This document shows positions 1 through 8,018 of a DNA stretch of 64,000 bases, piece by piece (position 1 is the first letter of the stretch; each line of letters starts with the position of its first letter). Origin of the DNA: Streptomyces sp. NBC_01717 (lineage in GTDB: Bacteria; Actinomycetota; Actinomycetes; Streptomycetales; Streptomycetaceae); assembly GCF_036248255.1 (NCBI RefSeq), contig NZ_CP109178.1, forward strand, positions 1,612,001 to 1,676,000. The letters are read 5' to 3'. The notes under the pieces are model-generated. The model was given only the letters and a program-made list of their open reading frames with translations. It was not told the DNA's origin and did no database searches. The position numbers and the translations under genes are program-made.

Positions 1-290
1 ACATCGAGAACAGGCACGTCCAAACGGTTTTGCAGGGGTGCCAGGCGTGCGCCGCCGACCCGGTCGAGGAACCAGCGGTAGGCGGTGCAGCAGCGAAGGT
101 AGACATGCTGACCGTTGTCCACCGTCAGTTCGCCGCGCTTGAAGGAGAAGGCGAGTCCGCCGAGCCTCGGCCGTCCTTCGAGCAGGGTCACGTCAAGCCC
201 GGCGTCGGCGAGACGGAGGGCCGCGGTGATGCCGGCCAGTCCGCCGCCGATCACGACCGCGCGGGAGGAACGCAGGGCCTCGTCGGTCAC
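1..290 (-). CDS. hpnE: Hydroxysqualene dehydroxylase-type FAD amine oxidase HpnE, partial
   Basis: This is the N-terminal part of a squalene-associated FAD-dependent desaturase; the rest lies left of the window. HpnE enzymes convert hydroxysqualene made by HpnD into squalene, using FAD. About 96 residues are visible. They open with the dinucleotide-binding motif VVIGGGLAGITAALRLADAG and continue with the amine-oxidase hallmark GRPRLGGLAFSF and the DNGQHVYL segment seen in HpnE. The GTG start has AGGGGGA just upstream. It is the third gene of the minus-strand hpnC-hpnD-hpnE set, the usual order for bacterial squalene synthesis. Function is inferred from these motifs and from its neighbours. 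Confidence 0.88.
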   Translation of the reverse strand, partial: MTDEALRSSRAVVIGGGLAGITAALRLADAGLDVTLLEGRPRLGGLAFSFKRGELTVDNGQHVYLRCCTAYRWFLDRVGGARLAPLQNRLDVPVLD

Positions 291-463
291 GCGTCCCCCT
301 TTCGCCGGGTCGCTCCGGTCGGCCCGGCCGGTCCGGCCAGGCTCGTCTTTTCGGTCAGGCACGCTGTTTCAGTCAGGGACGCGTCGGACCACCGCAGGGT
401 TGCCCAAAGTCTGGACCGAGCGTCCGTGATGCAGATGGTGCGCGAGATATCTGCATTACGCAT
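287..463 (-). CDS. Possible small coupled ORF between hpnD and hpnE
   Basis: A 58-codon ORF fills the 172-bp gap between hpnD and hpnE exactly. Its ATG overlaps the hpnD stop (TGATG), and its TGA overlaps the hpnE GTG start (GTGA). Such junctions at both ends are typical of translationally coupled genes. The peptide starts MRNADISRTICITDARSRLW and is hydrophilic, with no recognised domain or membrane segment. Roughly 70 percent of third codon positions are G or C, below the neighbours, which weakens the case. It may be only a reading path that keeps ribosomes moving to hpnE. Confidence 0.28.
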   Translation of the reverse strand: MRNADISRTICITDARSRLWATLRWSDASLTETACLTEKTSLAGPAGPTGATRRKGDA

Positions 464-1416
464 CAGACACGCCCCCGGGCCGTCCGGCGCGAAATGTACC
501 GCGCGTCCAGACCCGACAGGCCGCGCACCGCGACGTACGCCTTCTCGTGGCCCGGCAGCGACACCCGGCCGCGCAGCACCGCCTCGGGGTCGCGCTCGAT
601 CCGGTCGAGCAGGCGGCGGTAGATACCGGCCATGGCGGCCACACAGGCGCCGCTGCGACGGTCCAGCATCGGCAGCAGCCGGTAGCCCTCGGCGAAGAGG
701 GTGCGGGCGCGCCGCACCTCGAAGTGGACCAGGCCCGCGAAGTCGGAGCCGGGCGGCGGGGTGGCCCGGTGGAAGCCGGCGGAACAGCCGAACTTGGCGA
801 GGTCGTCGGCGGGCAGATACGTACGCCCGTTGCCCGCGTCCTCGCGGACGTCGCGCAGGATGTTGGTCAACTGCAGGGCGAGGCCGAGCGTGTCGGCGTA
901 CTCCGCGGCGCGGTCGGCGCCGGGTGCGCCCGGTTCCGTACCGAAAACGCCCAGGCTGAGCCGGCCGATGGCCCCTGCGACACACCGGCAGTAGACCTTG
1001 AGGTCGTCCCACGTCTCGTACGTCGTGCCGCGCACGTCCATGAGCACGCCGTCGATCAGTTCGTCGAGCCCGCCGAGCGGCAGCGGGAACCGGCGCGCGG
1101 CATCGGCGAGCGCGACGGCCACCGGGTCGGTGTCGTCCTCGTCGATCGCGCCGTCCCGGATCCGGTCCAGCAGCGTGCGGGTGCTCTCCAGCCGGAGCCG
1201 CTTGGTCTCCGGCTCCAGCTCGCCGTCGCCGATGTCGTCGACCCGGCGGGAGAAGGCGTACAACGCCGACATGGCCTGCCGCTTCTCGGCAGGCAGCAGC
1301 CTGATTCCGTACGCGAAGTTACGCGCCTGCTGTCCGGTGACGGCCTCGCAGTAACTGTATGCGGCCTGTACCGGCGCCGACATGTACGTCGTCTGTCCCT
1401 CCACGGTCCGGCTCAC
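463..1416 (-). CDS. hpnD: Presqualene diphosphate synthase HpnD
   Basis: A 317-residue trans-isoprenyl diphosphate synthase of the squalene/phytoene synthase fold. HpnD condenses two farnesyl diphosphates to presqualene diphosphate, the first committed step to squalene and hopanoids. The two Mg-diphosphate aspartate motifs are visible: RRVDDIGDGE near residue 60 and DVREDAGNGRTYLP near residue 190. Length is normal for the family. The GTG start overlaps the hpnC stop by four bases (GTGA), implying translational coupling; a second in-frame ATG lies 11 codons in. HpnC and HpnD are paralogues, and assignment to HpnD rests on operon order and the RTYLP-type second motif. Confidence 0.92.
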   Translation of the reverse strand: MSRTVEGQTTYMSAPVQAAYSYCEAVTGQQARNFAYGIRLLPAEKRQAMSALYAFSRRVDDIGDGELEPETKRLRLESTRTLLDRIRDGAIDEDDTDPVAVALADAARRFPLPLGGLDELIDGVLMDVRGTTYETWDDLKVYCRCVAGAIGRLSLGVFGTEPGAPGADRAAEYADTLGLALQLTNILRDVREDAGNGRTYLPADDLAKFGCSAGFHRATPPPGSDFAGLVHFEVRRARTLFAEGYRLLPMLDRRSGACVAAMAGIYRRLLDRIERDPEAVLRGRVSLPGHEKAYVAVRGLSGLDARYISRRTARGRV

Positions 1417-2336
1417 CCCTCTCTACGCGCTCTTCGCAAGACAACTCCCACCTCGCGCAGCAAGCTGGGCTTGGTGGGCTTGGGCGGTCCGGGCAGTACG
1501 TCGAACCCGGCGGCCGCGATCGCGGTGAGGGCGGCGCGCCCCCCTCCCACGAATCCGGCGAGAAGCAGCTTGAGCCTGCCGTGGACGCTACCCACCAAGA
1601 GGGTGCCTTCATTCAGCAGGTTCCGGGCGCGTTCTGCTTCGTATGCAACCAGTGCACGCACCGATGCGCCCCCGGAGGGGGTTGCCAGGTCGCCCTCGGT
1701 GACGTGGAACCTGGCCATGTCGTCGGCCGGCAGATAGATCCGGTCGCGGCCGAGGTCCTCGGTGACGTCCTGGAGGTGCTCGACGATCTGCAGGGCGGTG
1801 CAGACGGCGTCGGAACGGCGGATCCGCTCGGGGCTCGCGGTGCCGGTGATCTGGAGGACCAGGCGGCCGACCGGGTTGGCGGAGAGTTCGCAGTAGGCGA
1901 GCAGCTCCTCGTACGTCCCGTACCGCCGGACCTTCTGGTCCTGCCGGTTGGCCTCGATGAGCCCGAGGAACGGCTCGGGCGTGAGGGCGCAGCGCCGCAC
2001 GGTCGGGCGCAGCGCGCGCAGCAGCGGGTGGCGCGGGCCGTCGCCCGCGGTGTCGAAGACCCTGTGCAGGTCCGCCTCGAACGCGTCGAGCATCGCGAGC
2101 CGGTCATCGGTCTGCCCGGGGTCCAGCCCGAGGTGGCGGGCGTCGGCGCCGCCGGGGGCGAGATCGCCGTCACCGATGTCGTCGACCAGGCGGGCGTAGC
2201 CGTACACCGCCATCAGATCGTTACGCCAGGCGCGTGGCAGGAAGAACGGCGCCACGGGGAAGTTCTCGTCCGCGGCCTTGTCGAGCGTGGCGGGTACAGC
2301 GGCGTCATGGCGCGCCTGCTGGGTACGGGTCACCAC
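1413..2336 (-). CDS. hpnC: Squalene synthase-like HpnC (hydroxysqualene synthase)
   Basis: A 307-residue squalene/phytoene synthase-family enzyme. In the three-enzyme bacterial route HpnC turns presqualene diphosphate into hydroxysqualene. Visible hallmarks are the N-terminal NFPVAPFFLP segment, the first Asp-rich motif ARLVDDIGDGD and the second motif DVTEDLGRDRIYLPADDM. It is the first gene of the minus-strand operon and overlaps hpnD by four bases. The start is GTG with no clear ribosome-binding site upstream, so initiation a few codons away is possible. A promoter should lie in the roughly 440-bp gap above it. Confidence 0.92.
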   Translation of the reverse strand: MVTRTQQARHDAAVPATLDKAADENFPVAPFFLPRAWRNDLMAVYGYARLVDDIGDGDLAPGGADARHLGLDPGQTDDRLAMLDAFEADLHRVFDTAGDGPRHPLLRALRPTVRRCALTPEPFLGLIEANRQDQKVRRYGTYEELLAYCELSANPVGRLVLQITGTASPERIRRSDAVCTALQIVEHLQDVTEDLGRDRIYLPADDMARFHVTEGDLATPSGGASVRALVAYEAERARNLLNEGTLLVGSVHGRLKLLLAGFVGGGRAALTAIAAAGFDVLPGPPKPTKPSLLREVGVVLRRARREG

Positions 2337-2718
2337 TGACCGTCCGGCGCGGGGACGGCATATACACCTCGGAGCTGGAGATTTTCCGTCATTGCCGTCA
2401 CATCTCCCGTTCTACACTGCTGACCCAAAACATCCCATTCCGGACACGCCGCCCGCTCTCCCGAGTGCGGAGGACCACCTACGGGCGGTACACCCAGGCG
2501 GTATCGCCCCACTTGCCACGAATCAGCACCGGTACAGCTTACGTTGTACAACGCCCAGGCATACGCCGGGGTGTAGCGCGCATTACAACAACGCTGCGTT
2601 CTCCGCCAACCTTCCCCGCGTACAAGGAAATTGACGTCATCCGGCGGGAGGAGATCTTCCCCGGGCGTGCGTCGGCGCGGCGCACGCCCCCCGCGGCGTC
2701 CACGATCCGGACACGGCA
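2337..2718. other. Intergenic region upstream of the hopanoid operon
   Basis: This gap lies between the hpnC start and the terminator of the exporter operon. No convincing ORF was found: reading frames here have no codon-position bias and no recognisable protein. It is less G+C-rich than its surroundings, with stretches such as GGCATATACACC near 2362 and TACGTTGTACAA near 2540, as expected for promoter DNA of the minus-strand hopanoid genes. I could not fix a -10/-35 pair with confidence. Confidence 0.5.
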
Positions 2719-2752
2719 GCGGCCTCTGCCGGAGTGCTCCGGCTGAGGCCGC
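2719..2752 (-). terminator. Terminator of the TagGH-type exporter operon
   Basis: Two 16-base arms, 2719-2734 and 2737-2752, pair with a single mismatch around a two-base spacer, starting 27 bases beyond the exporter ATPase stop codon. A long GC-rich stem with no U-tract is the usual form of Streptomyces terminators. Confidence 0.8.
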
Positions 2753-2778
2753 CGCGGTGTCGGAGAGCGGTGGGGGTG

Positions 2779-3564
2779 CTACTTCCCGGTCTCCCGCTCG
2801 TACGCCTTGAGGACCTCGTCGGTGGGGCCGTCCATCAGCAGCTCGCCCTTCTCCAGCCACAGCACCCGGTCGCAGGTGTCCCTGATGGACTTGTTGCTGT
2901 GGCTGACCAGGAAGACCGTGCCCGCTTCCTTGCGCAGCTCGCGGATGCGCTTCTCGGAGCGGATCTGGAACTTGCGGTCGCCGGTGGCCAGCGCCTCGTC
3001 GATCATGAGGACGTCGTGCTTCTTGGCGGCGGCGATGGAGAAGCGCAGCCGGGCGGCCATGCCGGAGGAGTACGTCCGCATCGGCAGGGTGATGAAGTCG
3101 CCCTTCTCGTTGATGCCCGAGAAGTCGACGATCCCCTGGTAGCGCTCGCGGATCTCCTCGCGTGTCATGCCCATCGCGAGCCCGCCGAGCACCACGTTCC
3201 GCTCACCGGTCAGGTCGCTCATCAGCGCCGCGTTCACACCGAGCAGCGACGGCTGGCCGTCCGTGTACACCTTGCCGTGCTCGGTCGGCAGCAGACCGGC
3301 GATGGCCCGCAGCAGGGTCGACTTGCCGGAGCCGTTGGAGCCGATGAGACCGATGGCCTCGCCCCGGTAGGCGGTGAAGGAGACGCCGCGTACGGCGTGC
3401 ACCTTACGGACTCCGCGCGCCTCGCCCTTGCCGCGGCGCAGTATCCGGCTCAGCGCCGCGGTGGCACTGCCCTTGCCTCCGCCGCCGGCGTTGACCCGGT
3501 ACACGATGTGCACATCGTCGGCGATGACGGTGGGGACGCGCCCCGAAGTGTTGTCCTCAGCCAC
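2779..3564 (-). CDS. Polysaccharide/teichoic-acid-type ABC exporter, ATP-binding subunit (TagH-like)
   Basis: A 261-residue ABC ATPase of the TagH/RfbE class, which powers export of lipid-linked polymers across the membrane with an ABC-2 permease. Walker A is GLIGSNGSGKST. The segment VLGGLAMGMTREEIRERY and the signature TYSSGMAARLRFS are typical of this class, followed by the Walker B region VLMIDEALATGD. The start is the GTG at 3564, which overlaps the permease stop by eight bases; a longer frame upstream is only the shadow of the permease gene. Its partner is the next gene upstream. The cargo is probably what the adjacent CDP-alcohol/glycosyltransferase genes make, by inference from position. 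Confidence 0.88.
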   Translation of the reverse strand: MAEDNTSGRVPTVIADDVHIVYRVNAGGGGKGSATAALSRILRRGKGEARGVRKVHAVRGVSFTAYRGEAIGLIGSNGSGKSTLLRAIAGLLPTEHGKVYTDGQPSLLGVNAALMSDLTGERNVVLGGLAMGMTREEIRERYQGIVDFSGINEKGDFITLPMRTYSSGMAARLRFSIAAAKKHDVLMIDEALATGDRKFQIRSEKRIRELRKEAGTVFLVSHSNKSIRDTCDRVLWLEKGELLMDGPTDEVLKAYERETGK

Positions 3565-4486
3565 GGCCGTACCGTTCCTCTGCCTTCCAGAAGTACACAA
3601 AGCCCGCGACGCCGATGAAGGCCGCCCAGGCGAGCCCGACGATCCACACGTGCGGCGGCAGGTTCTCGGAGCCGTACCCATCGATCAGTGCGAAGCGGAT
3701 CAGGTCCATGTAGATGGCCGCCGGGTTGTACTGCAGCACCCTGCCGATCCACTCAGGCTTGCCCTGCAGCATCAACGGGATGGAGAACATGACACCGGAC
3801 GCGTACATCCAGGTGCGCATGACGAACGGCATCAGCTGGGCCAGGTCCGGGGTCTTGCTGCCGAGCCTGGCCATGATCAGGGCGAGACCGGTGTTGAAGA
3901 CGAACTGCATGACGAGCGCGGGGACGATCAGCAGCCAGGACAGCGACGGATAGCTGCCGAAGCCGACCACCACGACCGCCATCACGATCATCGAGTACAA
4001 CAACTGCTGGAGCTGTTGCAGCGAGAAAGAGATGGGCAGCGAGGCGCGCGGGAAGTGCAGCGCGCGGACCAGTCCGAGGTTTCCGGAGATCGCCCGTACG
4101 CCCGCCATCACCGAGCTCTGCGTAAAGGTGAAGACAAATACGCCCGTCACCAGGAAGGGGATGAATACCTCCTGGGACATTCCCTTTCTGGTGCCCAGAA
4201 TCAGCCCGAAGATCAAGAAGTAGACCAGGGCGTTGAGCAGCGGCGTGGCCACCTGCCACAGCTGGCCGAGCTTGGCCTGGCTGTACTGGGCAGTCAGCTT
4301 CGCCCGGGAGAACGCCATGATGAAGTGGCGGCGCCCCCAGAGCTGCTGCACGTACTCGAACAGCCCGGGCCGGGCACCGCTCACCGTCAGGCCGTACTTT
4401 TCGGCCCTCTCGGCGGCGCTCAGGCCGTCGTCGGCGGATGGCGGGGTGCTCAGCGCGACCGCACCATCATGGGTTGTGTCACTCAC
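3557..4486 (-). CDS. ABC-2 type exporter permease (TagG-like)
   Basis: A 309-residue integral membrane protein of the ABC-2 permease family. The N-terminal cytoplasmic part contains LFEYVQQLWGRRHFIMAFSR, an amphipathic entry helix typical of polysaccharide exporters. About six hydrophobic helices follow, for example PLLNALVYFLIFGLILGT and SMIVMAVVVVGFG. TagG/Wzm-type permeases flip undecaprenyl-linked teichoic acid or O-antigen polymers. The gene overlaps its ATPase partner by eight bases. A terminator-like hairpin and an AT-rich patch separate it from the glycosyltransferase gene, so it may have its own promoter. Confidence 0.88.
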   Translation of the reverse strand: MSDTTHDGAVALSTPPSADDGLSAAERAEKYGLTVSGARPGLFEYVQQLWGRRHFIMAFSRAKLTAQYSQAKLGQLWQVATPLLNALVYFLIFGLILGTRKGMSQEVFIPFLVTGVFVFTFTQSSVMAGVRAISGNLGLVRALHFPRASLPISFSLQQLQQLLYSMIVMAVVVVGFGSYPSLSWLLIVPALVMQFVFNTGLALIMARLGSKTPDLAQLMPFVMRTWMYASGVMFSIPLMLQGKPEWIGRVLQYNPAAIYMDLIRFALIDGYGSENLPPHVWIVGLAWAAFIGVAGFVYFWKAEERYGRG

Positions 4487-4557
4487 CAGATGAAACTCTC
4501 GTATTCAAGATGCGCAGCCAGTCGCGGGCGCGGTTCAGGCGGACAGGTCGCGTAAAG

Positions 4558-4590
4558 AAAAAAATACGCCTCATGCTCTCAGAGGAGAGC
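4558..4590 (-). terminator. Hairpin with T-run between glycosyltransferase and exporter genes
   Basis: On the minus strand a perfect 6-bp stem (GCTCTC/GAGAGC, 4575-4590, loop of four) lies just past the glycosyltransferase stop and is followed by a run of seven T (4558-4564). This is a bacterial-style intrinsic terminator, uncommon in such G+C-rich DNA. The same AT-rich patch could instead help form the exporter promoter. It suggests that exporter and biosynthesis genes are partly separate transcription units. Confidence 0.5.
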
Positions 4591-4593
4591 TTC

Positions 4594-5478
4594 TCAGATC
4601 ACGGGAGGTCGGCCCAGTCTGGTCAGCCGCCATACCGTACGCCACCTCATCGGACGGCGCGGTCCGCAGGGCTTCGCCCAGCCTTCCCGGAATCCGCCGA
4701 ACCACGCCTTCAGGGCGGGGCCCGAGGGCTTGCGGAGCAGGGTCAGCAGCAGCCAGACGCCCAGGTAGACCGGCACCAGCGGTGCGGGCAGATTACGGCG
4801 TGCCAGCCAGACCCGGTTACGGGCCACCATGCGATGGTAAACCGCGTGCCGCGACGGGGCGGTGGTCGGATGGTTGAGCACCATGTCGGCGCGGTAGTCG
4901 ATCATCCAGCCGGCGTCCAGCGCCCGCCAGGCGAGATCGGTCTCCTCGTGCGCGTAGAAGAAGTCGCCCGGCAGCCCGCCGACCTCGGCGAGGACCCGGG
5001 TCCGGACGGCATTGGCGCCGCCGAGGAAGGTCGTCACCCGCGACGACCGCATCGGGTCGGCGGCGCGCAGCCGCGGGACATGCCGGCGCTGGGTGACACC
5101 GGTGTCCGGGTCGGCGATCCGGAAGCTGATTATGCCCAGCTTCGGGTCCTCCTCGAACGCCTGGCGGCACAGCTCGGCGGTGTCGGTCAGCGGCAGCAGT
5201 CCGTCGTCGTCGAGGAAGAGCAGGGCGTCGACGTCGGCGCCGGACGGGCCGAAGGCCTCGATACCGACGTTGCGGCCGCCGGGGATGCCCAGGTTCTCGG
5301 GGAGCTCGACCGTCCGGACGCCCGGGGGGACGTCCGGGACGGGGGCGCCGTTGCCGACGACCACCGTCTCGATCCGGTCGCCGTCCTGCTTGGCGACCGA
5401 ATCGAGGAGGGCACGCAGCTCGTCAGGACGGTTTCCCATCGTGATGATGACCGCGCCGAGCTTCATGGGCGTGCTCAC
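4594..5478 (-). CDS. Family 2 glycosyltransferase (GT-A fold)
   Basis: A 294-residue inverting glycosyltransferase. The N-terminal MKLGAVIITMGNRPDELRAL begins the GT-A nucleotide-sugar fold, the metal-binding motif is LLFLDDDG near residue 110, and FFYAHEETDLAWRALDAGW is the rhamnosyl/galactofuranosyl-transferase-like acceptor motif. The C-terminal part has a hydrophobic stretch (VYLGVWLLLTLL) that may tether it to the membrane. The GTG start at 5478 overlaps the upstream phosphotransferase stop by four bases; an ATG four codons in is the alternative. It probably adds a sugar to the product of the operon. Donor and acceptor cannot be told from sequence. Confidence 0.87.
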   Translation of the reverse strand: MSTPMKLGAVIITMGNRPDELRALLDSVAKQDGDRIETVVVGNGAPVPDVPPGVRTVELPENLGIPGGRNVGIEAFGPSGADVDALLFLDDDGLLPLTDTAELCRQAFEEDPKLGIISFRIADPDTGVTQRRHVPRLRAADPMRSSRVTTFLGGANAVRTRVLAEVGGLPGDFFYAHEETDLAWRALDAGWMIDYRADMVLNHPTTAPSRHAVYHRMVARNRVWLARRNLPAPLVPVYLGVWLLLTLLRKPSGPALKAWFGGFREGWAKPCGPRRPMRWRTVWRLTRLGRPPVI

Positions 5479-6254
5479 TTCAGCCTGCTCGATGCCAGGA
5501 CCGACACGAGGTGGAGAAGGGTCTGCAGCAGAGCGATGCCGGCCAGGACCGCGACCGCGAGGCGGCTGAAGAAGAGATCGTCCCGGACCGAGTCCAGGAC
5601 GGCCGCGACCAGAATCACCAGTGACGCCTCGACGCACAGGATCAGCCGGTGGAACTTGAGCGCACCGGCGGCCCGGCGGGCGAGCGCCATGCCGGACGAG
5701 CGCGGCTCGGACGCGGCCTCCTTGACCGGCGGCAGCCCGCCCTGGTGACGTGCGACCCCGACGAGGTCGGTCTCCGCCTTGATCAGGATGGCGCCCAGGG
5801 CCGCGAGAGTACCCAGGAAGGCCCAGAGCCAGTCGATCCGTCCACTGCCCCACAGGTCGGCGGCGCGCAGGCCGAAGCCGACCAGCACGGCCGCGTCGCA
5901 GAGATAGGCGCCGACACGGTCCAGGTAGACGCCGCCCAGGGAGAACTGCTGCTTCCAGCGCGCCAGCTCGCCGTCGACGCAGTCGAGCAGCAGGTAGAGC
6001 TGGACCATGAGAACCCCGAGCAGCGCGCCAGGGATGCCCGGGACGAGCAGGGCCGGAGCGGCGAGCACGCCGGCGACGGTCATCAGGTAGGTCAGCTGGT
6101 TGGGCGTCACCCTGGTGTTCACCAGATACCGGTCCACACGCAGTGAGAGCTCACGCATGTAGAGCCGGCCCGCCCAGTGTTCACCGCTGCGCCGGTCCTT
6201 GACGCCCGGAGGGTGAACGACCGGACGGAGTTCAGCTACGGATGGTCTTGGCAT
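5475..6254 (-). CDS. CDP-alcohol phosphatidyltransferase family protein with altered active site
   Basis: A 259-residue membrane protein of the CDP-alcohol phosphotransferase family, which swaps CMP of a CDP-activated alcohol for another hydroxyl. The conserved block appears as DCVDGELAR, then eight residues, G, three residues and D, but the fourth Asp (expected in DxxxD) is Ala: the motif reads YLDRVGAYLCD. In characterised members this Asp is the proposed general base, so activity may be altered or Asp of LCD may take over. Several hydrophobic helices flank the motif. It overlaps the dehydrogenase gene by 23 bases and the glycosyltransferase gene by four. Confidence 0.85.
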   Translation of the reverse strand: MPRPSVAELRPVVHPPGVKDRRSGEHWAGRLYMRELSLRVDRYLVNTRVTPNQLTYLMTVAGVLAAPALLVPGIPGALLGVLMVQLYLLLDCVDGELARWKQQFSLGGVYLDRVGAYLCDAAVLVGFGLRAADLWGSGRIDWLWAFLGTLAALGAILIKAETDLVGVARHQGGLPPVKEAASEPRSSGMALARRAAGALKFHRLILCVEASLVILVAAVLDSVRDDLFFSRLAVAVLAGIALLQTLLHLVSVLASSRLK

Positions 6255-7293
6255 AGTCGGCGTACGCGTCCCTGATCTGGTCGGTGGACAGGTTGAGGTG
6301 TTCCAGGATCGTGAAGCGTCCCGGGCGCGTCTGCGGGGCGTAGTCGACGGCCTGGACGAACTCGTCGGCCGTGAAGCCGATCTCGTCGGGCAGGACCGGC
6401 AGCCCGTGGCGACGCAGCGCGGCCGCCATGAGCAGCGACTCGTCCCGCGCGCCCCGCAGGTGCATGGCGAAGCAGGCGCCGAGGCCGACCTGTTCGCCGT
6501 GGCTGGCGGCGCGCTTGGGATACAGCAGATCGAAGGCGTGGTTGATCTCGTGGCAGGCGCCGGAGGCCGGCCGGGAGTCCCCGGCGACCGACATGGAGAT
6601 GCCGGTCAGCACCAGGCCCTCGGCCAGCACCTTCAGGAAGGAGTCGTCGCCGACCCCGCCGGGGTGGCGCAGCACGGCCTCGCCGGCCTGCCGGGCCATG
6701 GCCGCGGCGAGTCCGTCGATCTCCTCGCCGTTGACCTGGTGGGCGAGTTCCCAGTCCGCCACGCACGAGATGTTGGAGACCGCGTCGCCGATGCCGGAGC
6801 GCACATAGCGGGTGGGCGCCTCACGGATGATGTCCAGGTCGATGACGACGGCGATCGGGGTGGGGACGCCGTACGAACCCCGTCCGTTGTCGTTGTCCAG
6901 GGTCGCGACCGGCGAGCAGAGACCGTCGTGCGAGAGGTTCGTCGCGACCGCGACCATCGGCATGCCCACGCGCGCCGCGGCGTACTTCGCCACGTCGATG
7001 ATCTTGCCGCCGCCGAGGCCGACCACCGCGTCGTACCGGTCGCCCTTGATGTCGTCGGCGAGCTTGACGGCCGAGTCGATCGTGCCGTCGGCGACCTGGT
7101 ACCAGTGGGCGCCGGGCAGCGCCGGGGCGAGCCGCTCGCGCAGGGCCAGGCCGGAACCGCCGCTGATCGCGACGGCGAGCTTGCCGGAGGCGGAGATCCG
7201 CTGGTCGGCGAGGAGGGCCGCCAGATCGTCCAGGGCACCGCGCCGGATGTCGACGACGACGGGCGACGGAATGAGCCGGCTCAGTACTGGCAT
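6232..7293 (-). CDS. Glycerol-1-phosphate dehydrogenase-type (AraM/EgsA) NAD(P)-dependent enzyme
   Basis: A 353-residue member of the iron-alcohol dehydrogenase/dehydroquinate-synthase fold, closest in pattern to AraM/EgsA enzymes, which reduce dihydroxyacetone phosphate to sn-glycerol 1-phosphate. The nucleotide loop is GLGGGKIIDVAKYAA. The metal ligands are visible as Asp in GIGDAVSN, His in ACHEINHAFD and His in SHGEQVGLG. Sn-glycerol 1-phosphate is the archaeal stereoisomer and is rare in bacteria. Here it would feed the nucleotidyltransferase encoded by the gene just upstream, whose 3' end overlaps this gene's start by 13 bases. The substrate is inferred: a related sugar-phosphate or polyol-phosphate ketone is possible. 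Confidence 0.85.
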   Translation of the reverse strand: MPVLSRLIPSPVVVDIRRGALDDLAALLADQRISASGKLAVAISGGSGLALRERLAPALPGAHWYQVADGTIDSAVKLADDIKGDRYDAVVGLGGGKIIDVAKYAAARVGMPMVAVATNLSHDGLCSPVATLDNDNGRGSYGVPTPIAVVIDLDIIREAPTRYVRSGIGDAVSNISCVADWELAHQVNGEEIDGLAAAMARQAGEAVLRHPGGVGDDSFLKVLAEGLVLTGISMSVAGDSRPASGACHEINHAFDLLYPKRAASHGEQVGLGACFAMHLRGARDESLLMAAALRRHGLPVLPDEIGFTADEFVQAVDYAPQTRPGRFTILEHLNLSTDQIRDAYADYAKTIRS

Positions 7294-8018
7294 GCGATCT
7301 CACGGCCCTTCGCGAGGTCGTCGTGGTTGTCGATCTCGACCCACGTCACTTCGCCGATGGAGGCCACGTCGACGGTGAAGCCGCGGTTGACGAGCTCCTG
7401 GTAGCCGTCCTCGTAGTACAGGTCCGGGTCGCGCTCGAACGTCGCCTTCAGGGCGTCGGCCAGCTCCGCGGCGGCCTCGGGCTCGATGAGGGTGACGCCG
7501 ATGTACTCGCCGGTCGCGGTGGCCGGGTCCATCAGCTTGGTGATGCGCCGCACGCCCTTGTCACCGTCGGTGATGACCTTCATCTCCTCGTCGGCGAGGT
7601 TCTTCACCGTGTCGAGGGCGAGGATGATCTTCTGGCCGTTGCCGCGGGCGGCGAGGAGCGTCTTCTCGACGGAGACCGGGTGCACGGTGTCGCCGTTGGC
7701 GAGGATCACACCTCGCGCGAGCACGTCACGGGCGCACCACAGGGAGTAGGCGTTGTTCCATTCCTCGGCCTTGTCGTTGTCGACGAGGGTGAGCGTCAGG
7801 CCGTACTTCGCCTCGAGCGCGGCCTTGCGCTCGTAGACGGCCTCCTTGCGGTAGCCGACGACGATCGCGACCTCGGTGAGACCGATCTCCGCGAAGTTGG
7901 CCAGCGTGAGGTCGAGCACGGTCTTCTCGCCGTCGACCGGCACGAGGGCCTTCGGAAGCGTGTCGGTGTAGGGGCGCAGACGCCGTCCGGCACCGGCTGC
8001 GAGTACGAGGCCGATCAT
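7281..8018 (-). CDS. Sugar/polyol-phosphate nucleotidyltransferase
   Basis: A 245-residue NTP-transferase of the RmlA/GlmU/LicC fold. It opens MIGLVLAAGAGRRLRPYT and continues LPKALVPVDG, the triphosphate-binding signature; the metal Asp is in ILANGDTVHP. The start is the ATG at 8018, with a perfect AAGGAG seven bases away and a four-base overlap (ATGA) with the upstream phosphotransferase stop. Enzymes of this size beside CDP-alcohol phosphotransferases usually make CDP-activated polyols: LicC makes CDP-choline and inositol-1-phosphate cytidylyltransferase makes CDP-inositol. The most economical reading is CTP plus the polyol phosphate made by the neighbouring dehydrogenase. Confidence 0.87.
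   Translation of the reverse strand: MIGLVLAAGAGRRLRPYTDTLPKALVPVDGEKTVLDLTLANFAEIGLTEVAIVVGYRKEAVYERKAALEAKYGLTLTLVDNDKAEEWNNAYSLWCARDVLARGVILANGDTVHPVSVEKTLLAARGNGQKIILALDTVKNLADEEMKVITDGDKGVRRITKLMDPATATGEYIGVTLIEPEAAAELADALKATFERDPDLYYEDGYQELVNRGFTVDVASIGEVTWVEIDNHDDLAKGREIACQY

Noticed and set aside
2330..2860. 176-codon minus-strand frame upstream of hpnC
   Set aside because: No codon-position bias, spans a clear terminator and the end of the exporter gene in a different frame.
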